Shown here: positions 25,975 through 35,170 of the stretch, piece after piece
Position numbering within the stretch: the first letter of the stretch is position 1
How the letters are laid out: every line of letters begins with the position of its first letter
Assembly (NCBI RefSeq): GCF_900129175.1
Contig: NZ_FQUI01000012.1
Span: 1 to 51,986 of the forward strand
Source of the DNA: Marinitoga hydrogenitolerans DSM 16785
Lineage (GTDB): Bacteria; Thermotogota; Thermotogae; Petrotogales; Petrotogaceae
Direction of reading: 5' to 3'
Length of the DNA stretch: 51,986 bases
Made by a program: the position numbers and the translations under genes
Notes under the pieces: model-generated
Seen by the model: only the letters and a program-made list of their open reading frames with translations
Told to the model about the DNA's origin: nothing
Database searches by the model: none

Positions 25975-26451
25975 TTATTTTATGATTCTATAATTCCCAT
26001 GACAAAAAGCAATAGCTAAAGCATCAGCAGCATCATCTGGAGTTGGATTTTTCTTTAAATTAAAAACAACCTTTAACATTCTTTGAATTTGTCCTTTTTC
26101 AGCTCTTCCATAACCAGTAATAGCCTGTTTTACTTGATATGGTGTATATTCAAAAATTGGTATATCAGCTTTTTGTAATGCAAGTAATATTACACCTCGC
26201 GCTTCTCCAACCTGAATAGCTGTTTTAACATTTTTAAAGAAAAATAAACTCTCCACTGCAGATTCATCAGGATTATATTCTATGATTAAATTGTTCAATT
26301 TATCGAAAATTTCTAACAGTCTAACATTAAGATCAGCATTTTTATCTGTTTCAATAACGCCAAAATCAATTAATTTAAAATTATTACCAACTTTGTCAAT
26401 GATACCAAAACCAATTCTCCCGTATCCTGGATCTATTCCTAAAATTCTCAT
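25975..26451 (-). CDS. ruvC: Holliday junction resolvase RuvC
   Basis: Endonuclease that cuts Holliday junctions after RuvAB branch migration. 158 aa, normal length. The four acidic residues of its RNase H fold are present: D7 in GIDPGYGRIGFGII, the Glu in AVESLFFFKNVKTA, and the two Asp in PDDAADALAIAFCH. It also has YTPYQVKQAITGYGRAEKGQ. ATG 26451 behind AGAGGTGAA. It precedes mreB by 74 nt, with a separate promoter between them. Confidence 0.96.
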   Translation of the reverse strand: MRILGIDPGYGRIGFGIIDKVGNNFKLIDFGVIETDKNADLNVRLLEIFDKLNNLIIEYNPDESAVESLFFFKNVKTAIQVGEARGVILLALQKADIPIFEYTPYQVKQAITGYGRAEKGQIQRMLKVVFNLKKNPTPDDAADALAIAFCHGNYRIIK

Positions 26452-26487
26452 TTTTCACCTCTAACCTACAAAAGTAGTTTTTATAAA

Positions 26488-26517
26488 ATTATATCATTTT
26501 TGTCTATTACAAAGCAA
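26488..26517 (-). promoter_or_regulatory. Promoter of ruvC
   Basis: Minus strand -35 TTGCTT (26517-26512), 18-nt spacer, -10 TATAAT (26493-26488). Confidence 0.5.
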
Positions 26518-26523
26518 CTTTTG

Positions 26524-26532
26524 TGTTATAAT
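26524..26532 (+). promoter_or_regulatory. Extended -10 promoter of the secreted protein gene at 26564
   Basis: TGT followed by TATAAT (26527-26532), 31 nt before the ATG. No convincing -35 is at 17-18 nt. It diverges from the ruvC promoter. Confidence 0.4.
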
Positions 26533-26563
26533 TAAATTGAAAATGAAACAAATGGAGGTAAAT

Positions 26564-27907
26564 ATGAAAAAAATATTAATATTAATATTTTTGATTATAA
26601 TGACATATGCATATTCAAATATAATTTGGGAAATAACTCCATCCAATTTTGAAGTTATTGAATATTCCACAAAAATAACGTTAAAATGGGATGTAAATAA
26701 AAAAATAATTTTTTCAGAATTATATTTTGGAGAAAAGGAAAATAAATTAAAGCTTATATATAAGGGAGACAATAATTTTTTTGATGTAAAGGATTTGATT
26801 CCAAATAAAAATTATTATTGGAAAATAAAGGTATATACAAAAAATGAAATATACACCTCGCAGGTTTATAGATTTTATTTACGATTAAAAAAACCAGAAA
26901 TAAAAAATGTATATCCGAATTTTCAATATAATATAGATTCCGAAAAGGTGAATTTCAGTTGGGAAATTGAATATTCCATAGATTATAACACAGAATTTAT
27001 TTTGTATAAAAATAATACAAAAATAATAGATAAAAGAATAGGTACAAATACATATATTATAGAGTTATCACCAGGTATAAATTATAAATGGTATTTGAAG
27101 TTAAAAGATAAATTTAATAACAAATATATATTTGGGCCATATATATTTTCAACAAAAGCGTATGAATTTATTATGAATATAAACAACGAAATTTATAAAA
27201 TAAAAACATATGGAGAATATATAGAAAAAGAATCTTTATACATTTCAGAATATAAAATTGAAAAAATTCAAAAACATGAAAATTTTATTATCTTAAAAAC
27301 AAAAAAAGGTATAGATATTATACATAAAACAGGAAAACTTACATCAGAAATATCCATTAAAAATATATTAGATTTTTCCATAGAAAAAAAAGATACAGAA
27401 CTATTATTATATATAACAGATGGAAAGGCGCTTTATGTTTTTGATATAACCAATCCATATTACCCATTTCTAAAAAAAGAGATTTTAGGTGAATTTGTTT
27501 CAGTTTCAGTAAATAATAATATAATAATACTCTTAACAAAAAATAAATTAGTATTAATGGATAAAGAGCTTAAAATATATTATCAAAAAAATATAGAAAA
27601 ACCAAAAAAAATAATATATAATGATGATAATACTTTAATTATAACTTTATCGGATAAATTAATAAAATACAATTATAAAAATGGAATAGTAAATTATGAA
27701 AAGGAATTAACTCTATCAAAGATTATAGATTGGGATATTTATAAAGATAAAATAGCTTTTTTAACCATAAATGATGAAATATATGTATATAATATAAACT
27801 TAGAATTGACTAAATATAGATATATAAAAAGTAGAATTGAAAAAATAAAATTATATAAAAATTTAGTATATTATTATTATGATAATATAATTAGATTTAT
27901 CGAGTAA
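26564..27907 (+). CDS. Secreted protein with fibronectin-like N-terminal repeats and a propeller-like C-terminal part
   Basis: Start ATG 26564, 6 nt after GGAGG; longer in-frame starts lie upstream of this site. 447 aa with a signal peptide (1-18, ending TYAYS). Two fibronectin III-like segments follow (about 20-105 and 108-195), each with the repeated pattern tyrosine-lysine-tryptophan before a final strand (NKNYYWKIKVYTKN and GINYKWYLKLKDK). The remaining 250 residues show short repeating beta segments (ALYVFDITNPYYPFLKKE resembles a propeller blade). It may bind surface or extracellular material; no enzyme motif is seen. Unusually low in Gly and Ala and very high in Ile, Lys and Asn. Function unknown. 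Confidence 0.7.
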   Translation: MKKILILIFLIIMTYAYSNIIWEITPSNFEVIEYSTKITLKWDVNKKIIFSELYFGEKENKLKLIYKGDNNFFDVKDLIPNKNYYWKIKVYTKNEIYTSQVYRFYLRLKKPEIKNVYPNFQYNIDSEKVNFSWEIEYSIDYNTEFILYKNNTKIIDKRIGTNTYIIELSPGINYKWYLKLKDKFNNKYIFGPYIFSTKAYEFIMNINNEIYKIKTYGEYIEKESLYISEYKIEKIQKHENFIILKTKKGIDIIHKTGKLTSEISIKNILDFSIEKKDTELLLYITDGKALYVFDITNPYYPFLKKEILGEFVSVSVNNNIIILLTKNKLVLMDKELKIYYQKNIEKPKKIIYNDDNTLIITLSDKLIKYNYKNGIVNYEKELTLSKIIDWDIYKDKIAFLTINDEIYVYNINLELTKYRYIKSRIEKIKLYKNLVYYYYDNIIRFIE

Positions 27908-27940
27908 TAATGTGAAAAGACAAGGAAGGAAGTGATTTTT

Positions 27941-29365
27941 TTGATTGCTATTATAGGTGGGGGAATAGTAGGCACATTAATTGCACGGGAATTGAATAAA
28001 TATGTAGAAGATGTTTGGCTTTTTGAGGCTAAAACAAATTTTGGAATGGCAGTAACAAAATCTAATTCTGCTATTTTACATGGAGGATATGATGATCCAC
28101 CAGGTAGTTTAAGAGCGCAATTATGTTATAAAGGGAATCAACTCTATACACAATTGCAAAAAGAATTAAATTTCGATCTGAAAAGAGTAGGTTCACACGT
28201 TGTTGCTATAGAAGATGAAGAAACGAACTATATATATGATCTGTTAAAAAAAGCAGAAAAAAATGGGGTAAAAGAAGTTAGAATTGTTGAAAAATTAGAA
28301 TTACTTGAAATGGAAAAAAATATTAACCCTAAAGCAAAGAGATCTTTGTTTTGCGAAATAGCGGGTATATTTGATCCATGGATAGTAGCGATACAAGCTG
28401 CGAAGTCTGTTAGGATAAATGGAGGAAGAACATTAACAAAAAAAAGATTAGTAGAAGTTGAAAAGAAAAATGGGAAATTTTTATTAAAATTTCAAGATAA
28501 ATCCGAATATTTTGCTGATCTAGTAATAAATGCTGCAGGATTATATGCAGATGATGTAGCCAAATTATTTGGTGATGAAGTTCCTGAAATTTTTCCAGTA
28601 AAAGGAGAATATTTTCTTTTATCAAAAGATTATCAATATGTCAATTCAACGATTTTCCCTGTTCCAACTGGAATTTCCAAAGGTTGTTTAGTATTGCCTA
28701 CAGTAGATGGTGGATATTTAGTTGGACCAAATGCAAATAGAGTAATGTCTAAAAATGATACAGCAACAACGCGTGAAGGGTTAAATGAAATTAGAGAAAA
28801 AGGAATGAGATTAGTCCCCAACCTTAATTTCAGAAGACATCTTGTGAAAACATTTGCTGGATTAAGACCAGAAACAGAGAAAAAAGATTTTTATATAGAC
28901 GTTGGTAAAAGTGGAGCAATTCATGTATCTGGAATTAGATCACCAGGGTTAACTGCTGCACCGGCAATTGCAAAATATGTAGTTGAATATTTAATTCAAG
29001 AAAAAATAGGATTAAAAATATATCAACGTGAAAATTATATAGCTGAAATGGAAAAAACACCACATTTAGTTCATATCGATAGAGATAAATGGAATAAAAT
29101 AATTCAAGAAGATCCCAATGCTGGCGAAATGATATGTCACTGTAATAAGGTTACTAAAAAAGAAATAATAGATTCTATTAATAATGGCGCAAGAACATTA
29201 GACGATATAAAATTTATGACAAGAGCTTCATTTGGTGAATGCCAGGGAGGTTTTTGTACAGCAAAAATATTAAAAATATTAGCAGAATATACAAATAGAG
29301 ATCCAAGAGAAATAAATCAAAATGAAGATGGAACCTGGATTGTGAATGCGAAGGTGAGAATATGA
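27941..29365 (+). CDS. glpA: FAD-dependent glycerol-3-phosphate dehydrogenase-like subunit with a [2Fe-2S] BFD domain
   Basis: Start TTG 27941 (MIAIIGGGIVGTLIARE), spaced correctly from GGAAGTGAT; a GTG at 27932 overlaps that site. 474 aa: N-terminal FAD-binding GGGIVG, substrate-domain motifs (SNSAILHGGYDDPPGSLRA, GLYADDVAKLFGDEVPE, TFAGLRPETEKKDFYI), and a C-terminal BFD-like domain with four cysteines (CHC near 397 and CQGGFC near 433) for a [2Fe-2S] cluster. This is the layout of the anaerobic GlpA type, which oxidises glycerol-3-phosphate to dihydroxyacetone phosphate. It overlaps the next gene by 4 nt. The symbol is by resemblance; the substrate is inferred. Confidence 0.82.
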   Translation: MIAIIGGGIVGTLIARELNKYVEDVWLFEAKTNFGMAVTKSNSAILHGGYDDPPGSLRAQLCYKGNQLYTQLQKELNFDLKRVGSHVVAIEDEETNYIYDLLKKAEKNGVKEVRIVEKLELLEMEKNINPKAKRSLFCEIAGIFDPWIVAIQAAKSVRINGGRTLTKKRLVEVEKKNGKFLLKFQDKSEYFADLVINAAGLYADDVAKLFGDEVPEIFPVKGEYFLLSKDYQYVNSTIFPVPTGISKGCLVLPTVDGGYLVGPNANRVMSKNDTATTREGLNEIREKGMRLVPNLNFRRHLVKTFAGLRPETEKKDFYIDVGKSGAIHVSGIRSPGLTAAPAIAKYVVEYLIQEKIGLKIYQRENYIAEMEKTPHLVHIDRDKWNKIIQEDPNAGEMICHCNKVTKKEIIDSINNGARTLDDIKFMTRASFGECQGGFCTAKILKILAEYTNRDPREINQNEDGTWIVNAKVRI

Positions 29366-30582
29366 AATATAAAACAGATGTTGTTGTAATAGGTGGAGGA
29401 GCTGCAGGTATAGCAGCAGCATATAGAGCAAAAGAAGAAGGGGTAAAAGTTATATTATTAGAAAGAGATGAAGATACAGGTGGTGTTTTAAATCAATGTA
29501 TTCATAATGGATTTGGATTACAATATTTCAGAAAAGATTTAACAGGTCCAGAATTTAAAGAATTAGCAAAAGAGAGATTAAATAATATAGAAATATTATT
29601 TGGAACATATGTTCTTGAAGTAAGAAAAGATAAAACAATAACCTTTGTTGATAGAAGAGGTATTCATGAGATAGAAACTAAAGCGTTAGTTATGGCATCT
29701 GGAGCTAGAGAAAGACATTTCAATTCATTACCTGTTCCTGGCAAAAGAATAACAGGGGTATTTACAGCGGGTTTAGCGCAAAGATTTATAAACCTTGAAA
29801 ATTTAAAACCAGGCAGCAAAGCAGTAATTCTTGGTTCTGGAGATATAGGACTTATAATGGCCAGAAGATTAACGTTAGAAGGTATAAAAGTAGAAGCTGT
29901 TTTAGAAATTATGCCATATCCTGGAGGATTAGAAAGAAATATTCAACAATGTTTAAAAGATTTCGGTATCCCTCTTTATTTATCTCATACAGTAACTGCA
30001 ATAGAAGGAGATAGAAGATTAGAAAAAGTAATAGCTGCTCAAGTTGATTATAAATGGGATCCAATGCCAGGTACAGAAAAGGAATTTGAAGTTGATACAT
30101 TAATTACATCTGTAGGATTAATTCCTCAAACAAAGCCTGTAAATTTTGTTGAAGCGGATCCTGGATTTTTAGTATCAAATACCAATCAAACAAGTGAAGA
30201 TTGGATATTTGCAGCAGGAAATTGTACAGTAATCTTTGATTTAGTTGATTATGTTGCTAAAGAGGGCGAAAAAGCAGGAAAATATGCAGCATTATATGCG
30301 AAAGGTGAATACAAAAAAGGGAAAAAAGTAAAGGTAAGAAAAGGCGAAAATATAGGTATAATACATCCTGTATACATAGATCCTACACAAGAATCCACAT
30401 TATATATAAGAGTGTCAAAGGTTTTTGATAGAGCAAGTATAAAGGTAGAGCCATTAGGGATTGAAATAATTGAAAATGATGCAAGACCTCCTGAAATGGT
30501 TGTAGTAAAATTAAAACCATTTGATGAAAATATAAATGAAATAGAGGTGATAGCAGATGAACTCATCTCAAAACTTGGTTAA
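29362..30582 (+). CDS. NAD(P)/FAD-dependent oxidoreductase subunit of the glycerol-3-phosphate dehydrogenase-like trio
   Basis: 406 aa. N-terminal dinucleotide-binding VVVIGGGAAGIAAAYRAKE, followed by the distinctive GGVLNQCIHNGFG. An inner NAD-binding site is VILGSGDIGLIMARRLTLEG near 155-174. Another conserved segment is ITSVGLIPQTKP. There is no CxxC redox disulfide of the thioredoxin reductase kind. It overlaps the upstream GlpA-like gene (ATGA junction) and the following DUF1667 gene by 26 nt. This gene order suggests one enzyme complex that passes electrons from glycerol-3-phosphate to another carrier. The partner and direction are not shown by the sequence. Confidence 0.82.
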   Translation: MKYKTDVVVIGGGAAGIAAAYRAKEEGVKVILLERDEDTGGVLNQCIHNGFGLQYFRKDLTGPEFKELAKERLNNIEILFGTYVLEVRKDKTITFVDRRGIHEIETKALVMASGARERHFNSLPVPGKRITGVFTAGLAQRFINLENLKPGSKAVILGSGDIGLIMARRLTLEGIKVEAVLEIMPYPGGLERNIQQCLKDFGIPLYLSHTVTAIEGDRRLEKVIAAQVDYKWDPMPGTEKEFEVDTLITSVGLIPQTKPVNFVEADPGFLVSNTNQTSEDWIFAAGNCTVIFDLVDYVAKEGEKAGKYAALYAKGEYKKGKKVKVRKGENIGIIHPVYIDPTQESTLYIRVSKVFDRASIKVEPLGIEIIENDARPPEMVVVKLKPFDENINEIEVIADELISKLG

Positions 30583-30940
30583 AGAATTAACCTGTGTAAG
30601 ATGTCCTTTAGGTTGTAAAGTAAAAATTGAATATACAAAAGAATTGGAAGTATTAGAAATTTCAGGTAATAAATGTCCTCGTGGAAGAGAATATGCTATA
30701 CAAGAGATAAGCGATCCACATAGGATTTTAGTAACAAGTGTAAAAGTTAAAAATGGAAAATACCTTTTAGCTTCTGTAAAAACATCGGATGCTATTCCTT
30801 TAAGATTATTTGATGAAGCTATGGATATAATAGAAAAATTGGAAGTTGAAGCACCAGTAAAAAGAGGCGATATAGTAATAAAGAATTTTCTTGGAACAGG
30901 AGCTGATTTAGTGGTTACAAGAAGTGTTGAAAGGTTGTGA
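30557..30940 (+). CDS. DUF1667 zinc/iron-binding small subunit
   Basis: 127 aa. N-terminal Cys motif (ELTCVRCPLGCKVKIEY) and a second (SGNKCPRGREYAIQEI), which together could bind zinc or an Fe-S cluster. A compact C-terminal part follows with HRILVTSVKV, ASVKTSDAIP and VKRGDIVIKNFLGTGADLV. This is the DUF1667 pattern. It is regularly found beside the two FAD oxidoreductases in Thermotogota and Firmicutes. Starts at ATG 30557 inside the end of the upstream gene. Confidence 0.85.
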   Translation: MNSSQNLVKELTCVRCPLGCKVKIEYTKELEVLEISGNKCPRGREYAIQEISDPHRILVTSVKVKNGKYLLASVKTSDAIPLRLFDEAMDIIEKLEVEAPVKRGDIVIKNFLGTGADLVVTRSVERL

Positions 30941-30943
30941 ATT

Positions 30944-32410
30944 ATGGAATCGAAAAATTTAGTTATAGAGACATATGCAAAAATATCTGACCTTGTAATG
31001 GAGCTCAGTTCTTTAAATAATCTTGATCAAATCGAAAAATTTATACATACAATGATATCCAGATTAATAATAATAGAAGAAGAATATTTTTTTACTACAG
31101 ATGAAAAGGGAAATATAAATAGTAAAAATGAAATATCAGAAGAAATTAAAGATTTAGCTGCCTGGGCAGCTAAATCTTTAAAAATTTCTATGTTTCCTTT
31201 AGATAGCGGTAAAAGTGCATTGATATTACCTTTTTCAAAGTCGCAAAGATTATTATTAATATATATTTGTAAAACAACAGTAGAAGAAATTTCTAATGAA
31301 ACAATGCTATTTCTTAATATTTTAAGTTTCTTAACGGCAACAATTATAGAAAATTTACAATTATATTCAGAAATATTAAAAACAAACAAAATAGTAGAAA
31401 AAAACAGAGATTTTTTAAATCAAATATTAAACTCTATGATAAGCGGTTTGGCAGTTTTTGATAAAAGTTATAAAAAGATATTTTTTAATTCAAACTTTGA
31501 AAAATTTGAAAAAGCATTTGGCGATGAAATGTTAAAGTTTATAAAAAATGAATTGATAAACTTGGAAATTTCTGGAGAGAAATTAACAAAAGAATATGAA
31601 TATAAGAATCATTTTTTATCAATTGATTTTTTAAAAACAAATGATGAAAATTATTTGGTTATAATTTCAGATATTACAGGTACAAAAGAATTAGAAAGAT
31701 TAAGAAAATTAGATCAAATGAAAACAGAATTTTTATCAACAGTATCACATGAATTACGAACACCTTTAGCAGCTATAAAAGCATATTCAGAATCTATTGT
31801 TGACAGTTTAGAAATTCTTGATGAGGAAACATTAAAAGATTTTATGCTAACAATATTAAATGAAGCAGATCATCTTCAAAATCTATTAGACGAAATATTA
31901 GATTTCTCGAGATTGGAAATGAAAACCTTAAATATCAAAAAAGAAAACTTTTCTTTGAATGAATTAATAGAAGAAATTTATATATCAAATAAGAACAAAG
32001 CGGAAGCAAATGGTATTAAAATATATAAGGTTTTACCTAAAGAAAATATAATTGTTAATTTAGATAGAACAAGAGTAAAACAAATTCTGTCTAATTTAAT
32101 TGATAATGCAATTAAATATTCCGATAAAAGAAAAGATATGAAATTTGTAAAAATTACATTAAAAAGTGAAGATGATAAGGTTTTAATATTAGTAGAAGAT
32201 AATGGAATTGGGATTTCAAAAGAACATCACGAAAAGATATTTGAAAAATTTTACAGAGTGGATTCTTCATTAACTTATGAAATATCTGGAACAGGAATAG
32301 GGTTATCTGTTGTAAAGGAATTGGTAGAAATTCAAGGTGGGAAAATCTGGCTAAAAAGTGTTGAAGGAAAAGGGACAAGATTTTATATAGAATTCAAAAA
32401 AGGAAAGTGA
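30944..32410 (+). CDS. Soluble sensor histidine kinase
   Basis: 488 aa with no membrane helix. An N-terminal GAF-like region (about 1-145) is followed by a short coiled coil, a PAS-like domain (about 155-245), a HisKA dimerisation domain with the phosphorylated His (H269 in STVSHELRTPLAAI), and an HATPase domain with N box (ILSNLIDNAIKYSD), G1 (VEDNGIGIS), F box (FEKFYRVDSS) and G2 (GTGIGLSVVKELVE). It is therefore a cytoplasmic class I kinase. No response regulator is next to it; an HDOD gene overlaps its end. Signal and partner are unknown. Confidence 0.93.
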   Translation: MESKNLVIETYAKISDLVMELSSLNNLDQIEKFIHTMISRLIIIEEEYFFTTDEKGNINSKNEISEEIKDLAAWAAKSLKISMFPLDSGKSALILPFSKSQRLLLIYICKTTVEEISNETMLFLNILSFLTATIIENLQLYSEILKTNKIVEKNRDFLNQILNSMISGLAVFDKSYKKIFFNSNFEKFEKAFGDEMLKFIKNELINLEISGEKLTKEYEYKNHFLSIDFLKTNDENYLVIISDITGTKELERLRKLDQMKTEFLSTVSHELRTPLAAIKAYSESIVDSLEILDEETLKDFMLTILNEADHLQNLLDEILDFSRLEMKTLNIKKENFSLNELIEEIYISNKNKAEANGIKIYKVLPKENIIVNLDRTRVKQILSNLIDNAIKYSDKRKDMKFVKITLKSEDDKVLILVEDNGIGISKEHHEKIFEKFYRVDSSLTYEISGTGIGLSVVKELVEIQGGKIWLKSVEGKGTRFYIEFKKGK

Positions 32411-32415
32411 TATTA

Positions 32416-33312
32416 ATGGCACCTACGATAAATGAAGTTATAAAAAAAATATCTGAATTACCAACTCCTGATTTTATATTAAAACGAATAATGGATATAG
32501 CATCTAATCCATCTTCAAATACCAAAGAACTCGAAGCTGCAGTTTTGCAATCACCACCTCTTGTAGCTAAAATATTAAAATTAAGTAATTCGGCATATTA
32601 TGCTTTACCAAGAAAAATAACAAAAGTTTCTCAGGCAATAAATATTTTAGGGTTCAAAACAGTTAGAAATTTAGCATTAGGAATATTTGTTGCGGATTCT
32701 TTTTTCAGAAGAGAATTTGAATTTTTAGATTCAAAAAAATTCTGGCAACATAGTATTGCTGTTGCAATAGCGGCTGAACAATTATCTCAAGTTGTCAATT
32801 ATCCAGATAAAGAAGAGATATTTTTAAGCGGTATGTTACATGATTTAGGTAAAATGATAATGGGAATAATTACGCCAGAAACAGTAGAAATGATATTAAA
32901 TGTTGCAGAATATAAAAAGGTTTCATTTTCAAAAGCAGAAAACATGTTAAATGTTATGACTCATCAAACACTTGGAAAACATCTATTTGAAAACTGGAAT
33001 TTACCAGAAAATGTTATATATACAGCAGCATTTCATGATGATCCAGAAAAGCTTAAAATAGATGCACTCTCCATGAATGTATATATTGTTCATTTGGCAA
33101 ATATCTCTGTAAATTCAATATATTATGGATATTCCGGATGTTTTGATATTCCAGTTCCGTCAGATGTAGTGTGGAATAAATTTGATATGAATTCAAAAAA
33201 ATACTTAAACTTTTTGAACAACTTAGAGCAAAAATTAGGAGAATCAAATGATTTCATGAATTTAGATACATTTATAGGTGATTCTGAAGAGGAGGGAGAA
33301 AACGATGGCTAA
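32416..33312 (+). CDS. HDOD-domain signalling protein
   Basis: Start ATG 32416, behind GGAAAGTGAT; a GTG at 32407 sits in that site. 298 aa. HDOD domain at about 8-210 (LPTPDFILKRIMDIASNP, LQSPPLVAKILKLSNSAYYALPRKI, VSQAINILGFKTVRNLALGI, LSGMLHDLGKMIMG, FHDDPE). HDOD proteins are non-enzymatic relatives of HD hydrolases that act in signalling, often next to histidine kinases, as here. The overlap with the kinase gene makes a functional pair likely. Confidence 0.88.
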   Translation: MAPTINEVIKKISELPTPDFILKRIMDIASNPSSNTKELEAAVLQSPPLVAKILKLSNSAYYALPRKITKVSQAINILGFKTVRNLALGIFVADSFFRREFEFLDSKKFWQHSIAVAIAAEQLSQVVNYPDKEEIFLSGMLHDLGKMIMGIITPETVEMILNVAEYKKVSFSKAENMLNVMTHQTLGKHLFENWNLPENVIYTAAFHDDPEKLKIDALSMNVYIVHLANISVNSIYYGYSGCFDIPVPSDVVWNKFDMNSKKYLNFLNNLEQKLGESNDFMNLDTFIGDSEEEGENDG

Positions 33313-33676
33313 AGAATTTAGAAGAGAAATGATAGAATCAGAAATATTGAAATTAATAAATATGAATATAAATAATTTAAGAGATCCAAAAGTACAAAAT
33401 AAAATAATATCCGCAACAAGGGTTGAATTATCTAGAGACAAATCATTTGCGGATATTTATATCTCCGTTTTAAATGGTGATATTGATGAAATAATAGAAG
33501 TATTATCAAAAGCAAAGGGTTTTTTCAAAAATATAATATCCAGAAACATAAGAATGTATAAAATACCAGAAATTAGATTTCATAAAGATATAGGAATAGA
33601 AGAAAGTATAAAAATTCATAGACTATTAAATGAAATATCTAAAGACAAAAAAGATATAGGTGAAACTGATGAATAA
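33305..33676 (+). CDS. rbfA: Ribosome-binding factor A
   Basis: Start ATG 33305, 5-7 nt after AGGAGGGAG, overlapping the HDOD stop by 8 nt. 123 aa, typical. Acts in late maturation of the 16S rRNA 5' end in the 30S subunit. Conserved pattern: EFRREMIESEILKLINM, VQNKIISATRVELSRDKSFADIYISVL and IRMYKIPEIRFHKD. truB follows, the common pairing with rbfA. Confidence 0.93.
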   Translation: MAKEFRREMIESEILKLINMNINNLRDPKVQNKIISATRVELSRDKSFADIYISVLNGDIDEIIEVLSKAKGFFKNIISRNIRMYKIPEIRFHKDIGIEESIKIHRLLNEISKDKKDIGETDE

Positions 33677-34583
33677 TGGTTTTATTTTAATAGACAAACC
33701 CTCTGGAATTACCTCTCATGATGCAGTTGACATAATAAGAAAAAAATTTTCAACAAAAAAAGTAGGGCATTCTGGGACATTAGATCCGTTTGCAACAGGT
33801 TTATTAATTCTTGGAATTAATAAAGGAACAAGACTTCTTGAATATCTCCAACATCAAAGCAAAAAATATTATGTAAAAGCAGAATTGGGAATAATAACAG
33901 ATACATATGATATTACAGGAGAAATAAAAGAAAAAAATCAAGTACAAAAGGAACATATTAATAAATTAGAAGAAGTAATTTTATCATTTAAAGGTAAGTA
34001 TTTACAGGTACCGCCAATGTATTCAGCAAGGAAATATAACGGAAAAAGATTGTTTGAATTGGCAAGACAAGGAAAAATAATAAAAATGCCACCCAAAGAG
34101 GTTGAAATATATAGTATTGAAAACATAAAAATATTTGAAAATGGTGTATTTGAATTTGAATGTGAAGTATCCTCTGGAACATATATAAGATCATTGATAA
34201 TGGATATTGGATATAAATTAAATACAGGTGCGGTAACTACAGAATTAAGAAGATTAAAAATAGGAAGTATTAAGGTAGATGACGCTGTCACATTAGAAAA
34301 AATGTCAGAAAAAGATATTATACCAATGTTTGAAATGTTATCCTTTCCGGCAGCTTATTTAAATGAAAAAGGAAAGCAACGAGCGTTAAACGGCAATCAT
34401 ATATTCTTAGAGCACATTGAACAATATGATACGTTCAAGAAAGGTGATAAAGTATCTTTAATTGATAAAGAAAAAAATTTGATAGCAATAGCGATAGCAG
34501 AAAGAAACTCGAAATTTTTAAAAACATTAGAAGAACATGAAAGAAATGAAAGAATTTTTAAAATAAAAAAAGTTTTTAAATGA
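33669..34583 (+). CDS. truB: tRNA pseudouridine-55 synthase TruB
   Basis: Start ATG 33669 behind ATAGGTGAA, overlapping rbfA by 8 nt. 304 aa. Motifs: GFILIDKPSGITSHD, VGHSGTLDPFATGLLILGI (with the catalytic Asp), YVKAELGIITDTYDITGE, VPPMYSARKYNGKRLFELAR and SSGTYIRSLIMDIG. Modifies U55 in the T-loop of tRNA. The C-terminal part after about residue 230 is the weak RNA-binding domain. Confidence 0.96.
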   Translation: MNNGFILIDKPSGITSHDAVDIIRKKFSTKKVGHSGTLDPFATGLLILGINKGTRLLEYLQHQSKKYYVKAELGIITDTYDITGEIKEKNQVQKEHINKLEEVILSFKGKYLQVPPMYSARKYNGKRLFELARQGKIIKMPPKEVEIYSIENIKIFENGVFEFECEVSSGTYIRSLIMDIGYKLNTGAVTTELRRLKIGSIKVDDAVTLEKMSEKDIIPMFEMLSFPAAYLNEKGKQRALNGNHIFLEHIEQYDTFKKGDKVSLIDKEKNLIAIAIAERNSKFLKTLEEHERNERIFKIKKVFK

Positions 34584-34593
34584 AGGTGAAAGT

Positions 34594-35115
34594 ATGGAAG
34601 GAAATCATCCATATATTAAATGGGCTATAGATTGTATTGAAAATTATATAAAACATGGTAGAAAAATAGAAATTAGAGAGAATTTACCAGAAGAATTACT
34701 TACAAGAAGGTCAGCTTGTTTTGTCTCGTTACATACATTAGATGGTGAATTAAGAGGATGTATTGGGACAATAGAGCCAGTGTATGAAAATTTAGCAGTA
34801 GAAATAAGAGAAAATGGAATAGCTGCAGCGACACGAGATTATAGATTTTCACCTGTAAGTGTCGATGAATTAGATAATATACAGGTTAGCGTTGATGTTC
34901 TAAGTGAACCGGAATATGTAGAATCTACAGACGATTTAGATCCGAATATTTATGGTGTAATTGTTATTAGTGGTTGGAAAAAGGGAGTACTTTTACCTGC
35001 TTTGGACGGTGTTGATACAGTAGAAGAACAACTGAGAATAGCAAAATTAAAAGCGGGAATTTATTCTTCAGAACCATATGAAATTTATCGTTTTACTGTA
35101 GAAAGATATTTTTAA
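34594..35115 (+). CDS. amrA: AmmeMemoRadiSam system protein A (AMMECR1 family)
   Basis: 173 aa. Clear AMMECR1 domain: ACFVSLHTLDGELRGCIGTIEP near 45-66 (with the family's LRGCIGT), AAATRDYRFSPVSVDEL, and VIVISGWKKGVLLPALDGVDTVEEQLRIAKLKAGI. Its function is unknown, but it is coded with a radical SAM enzyme and often Memo-like protein B. Here the radical SAM gene follows at once; a Memo-like gene is not in the window. Confidence 0.9.
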   Translation: MEGNHPYIKWAIDCIENYIKHGRKIEIRENLPEELLTRRSACFVSLHTLDGELRGCIGTIEPVYENLAVEIRENGIAAATRDYRFSPVSVDELDNIQVSVDVLSEPEYVESTDDLDPNIYGVIVISGWKKGVLLPALDGVDTVEEQLRIAKLKAGIYSSEPYEIYRFTVERYF

Positions 35116-35152
35116 AAAGTAAAATTTTATAAAATTCATAGGAGTGGAAATT

Positions 35153-35170
35153 ATGGGGCGAAAACTATGA
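35153..35170 (+). CDS. Five-codon leader frame overlapping the radical SAM start
   Basis: ATG 35153 has a strong ribosome binding site (AGGAGTGGAAATT) and encodes MGRKL, stopping at TGA 35168-35170. That stop overlaps the ATG of the radical SAM gene (35167) as ATGA. The large gene itself has only a weak site (GGGGCG). Ribosomes that finish the leader could restart on it. Translation is inferred. Confidence 0.4.
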   Translation: MGRKL

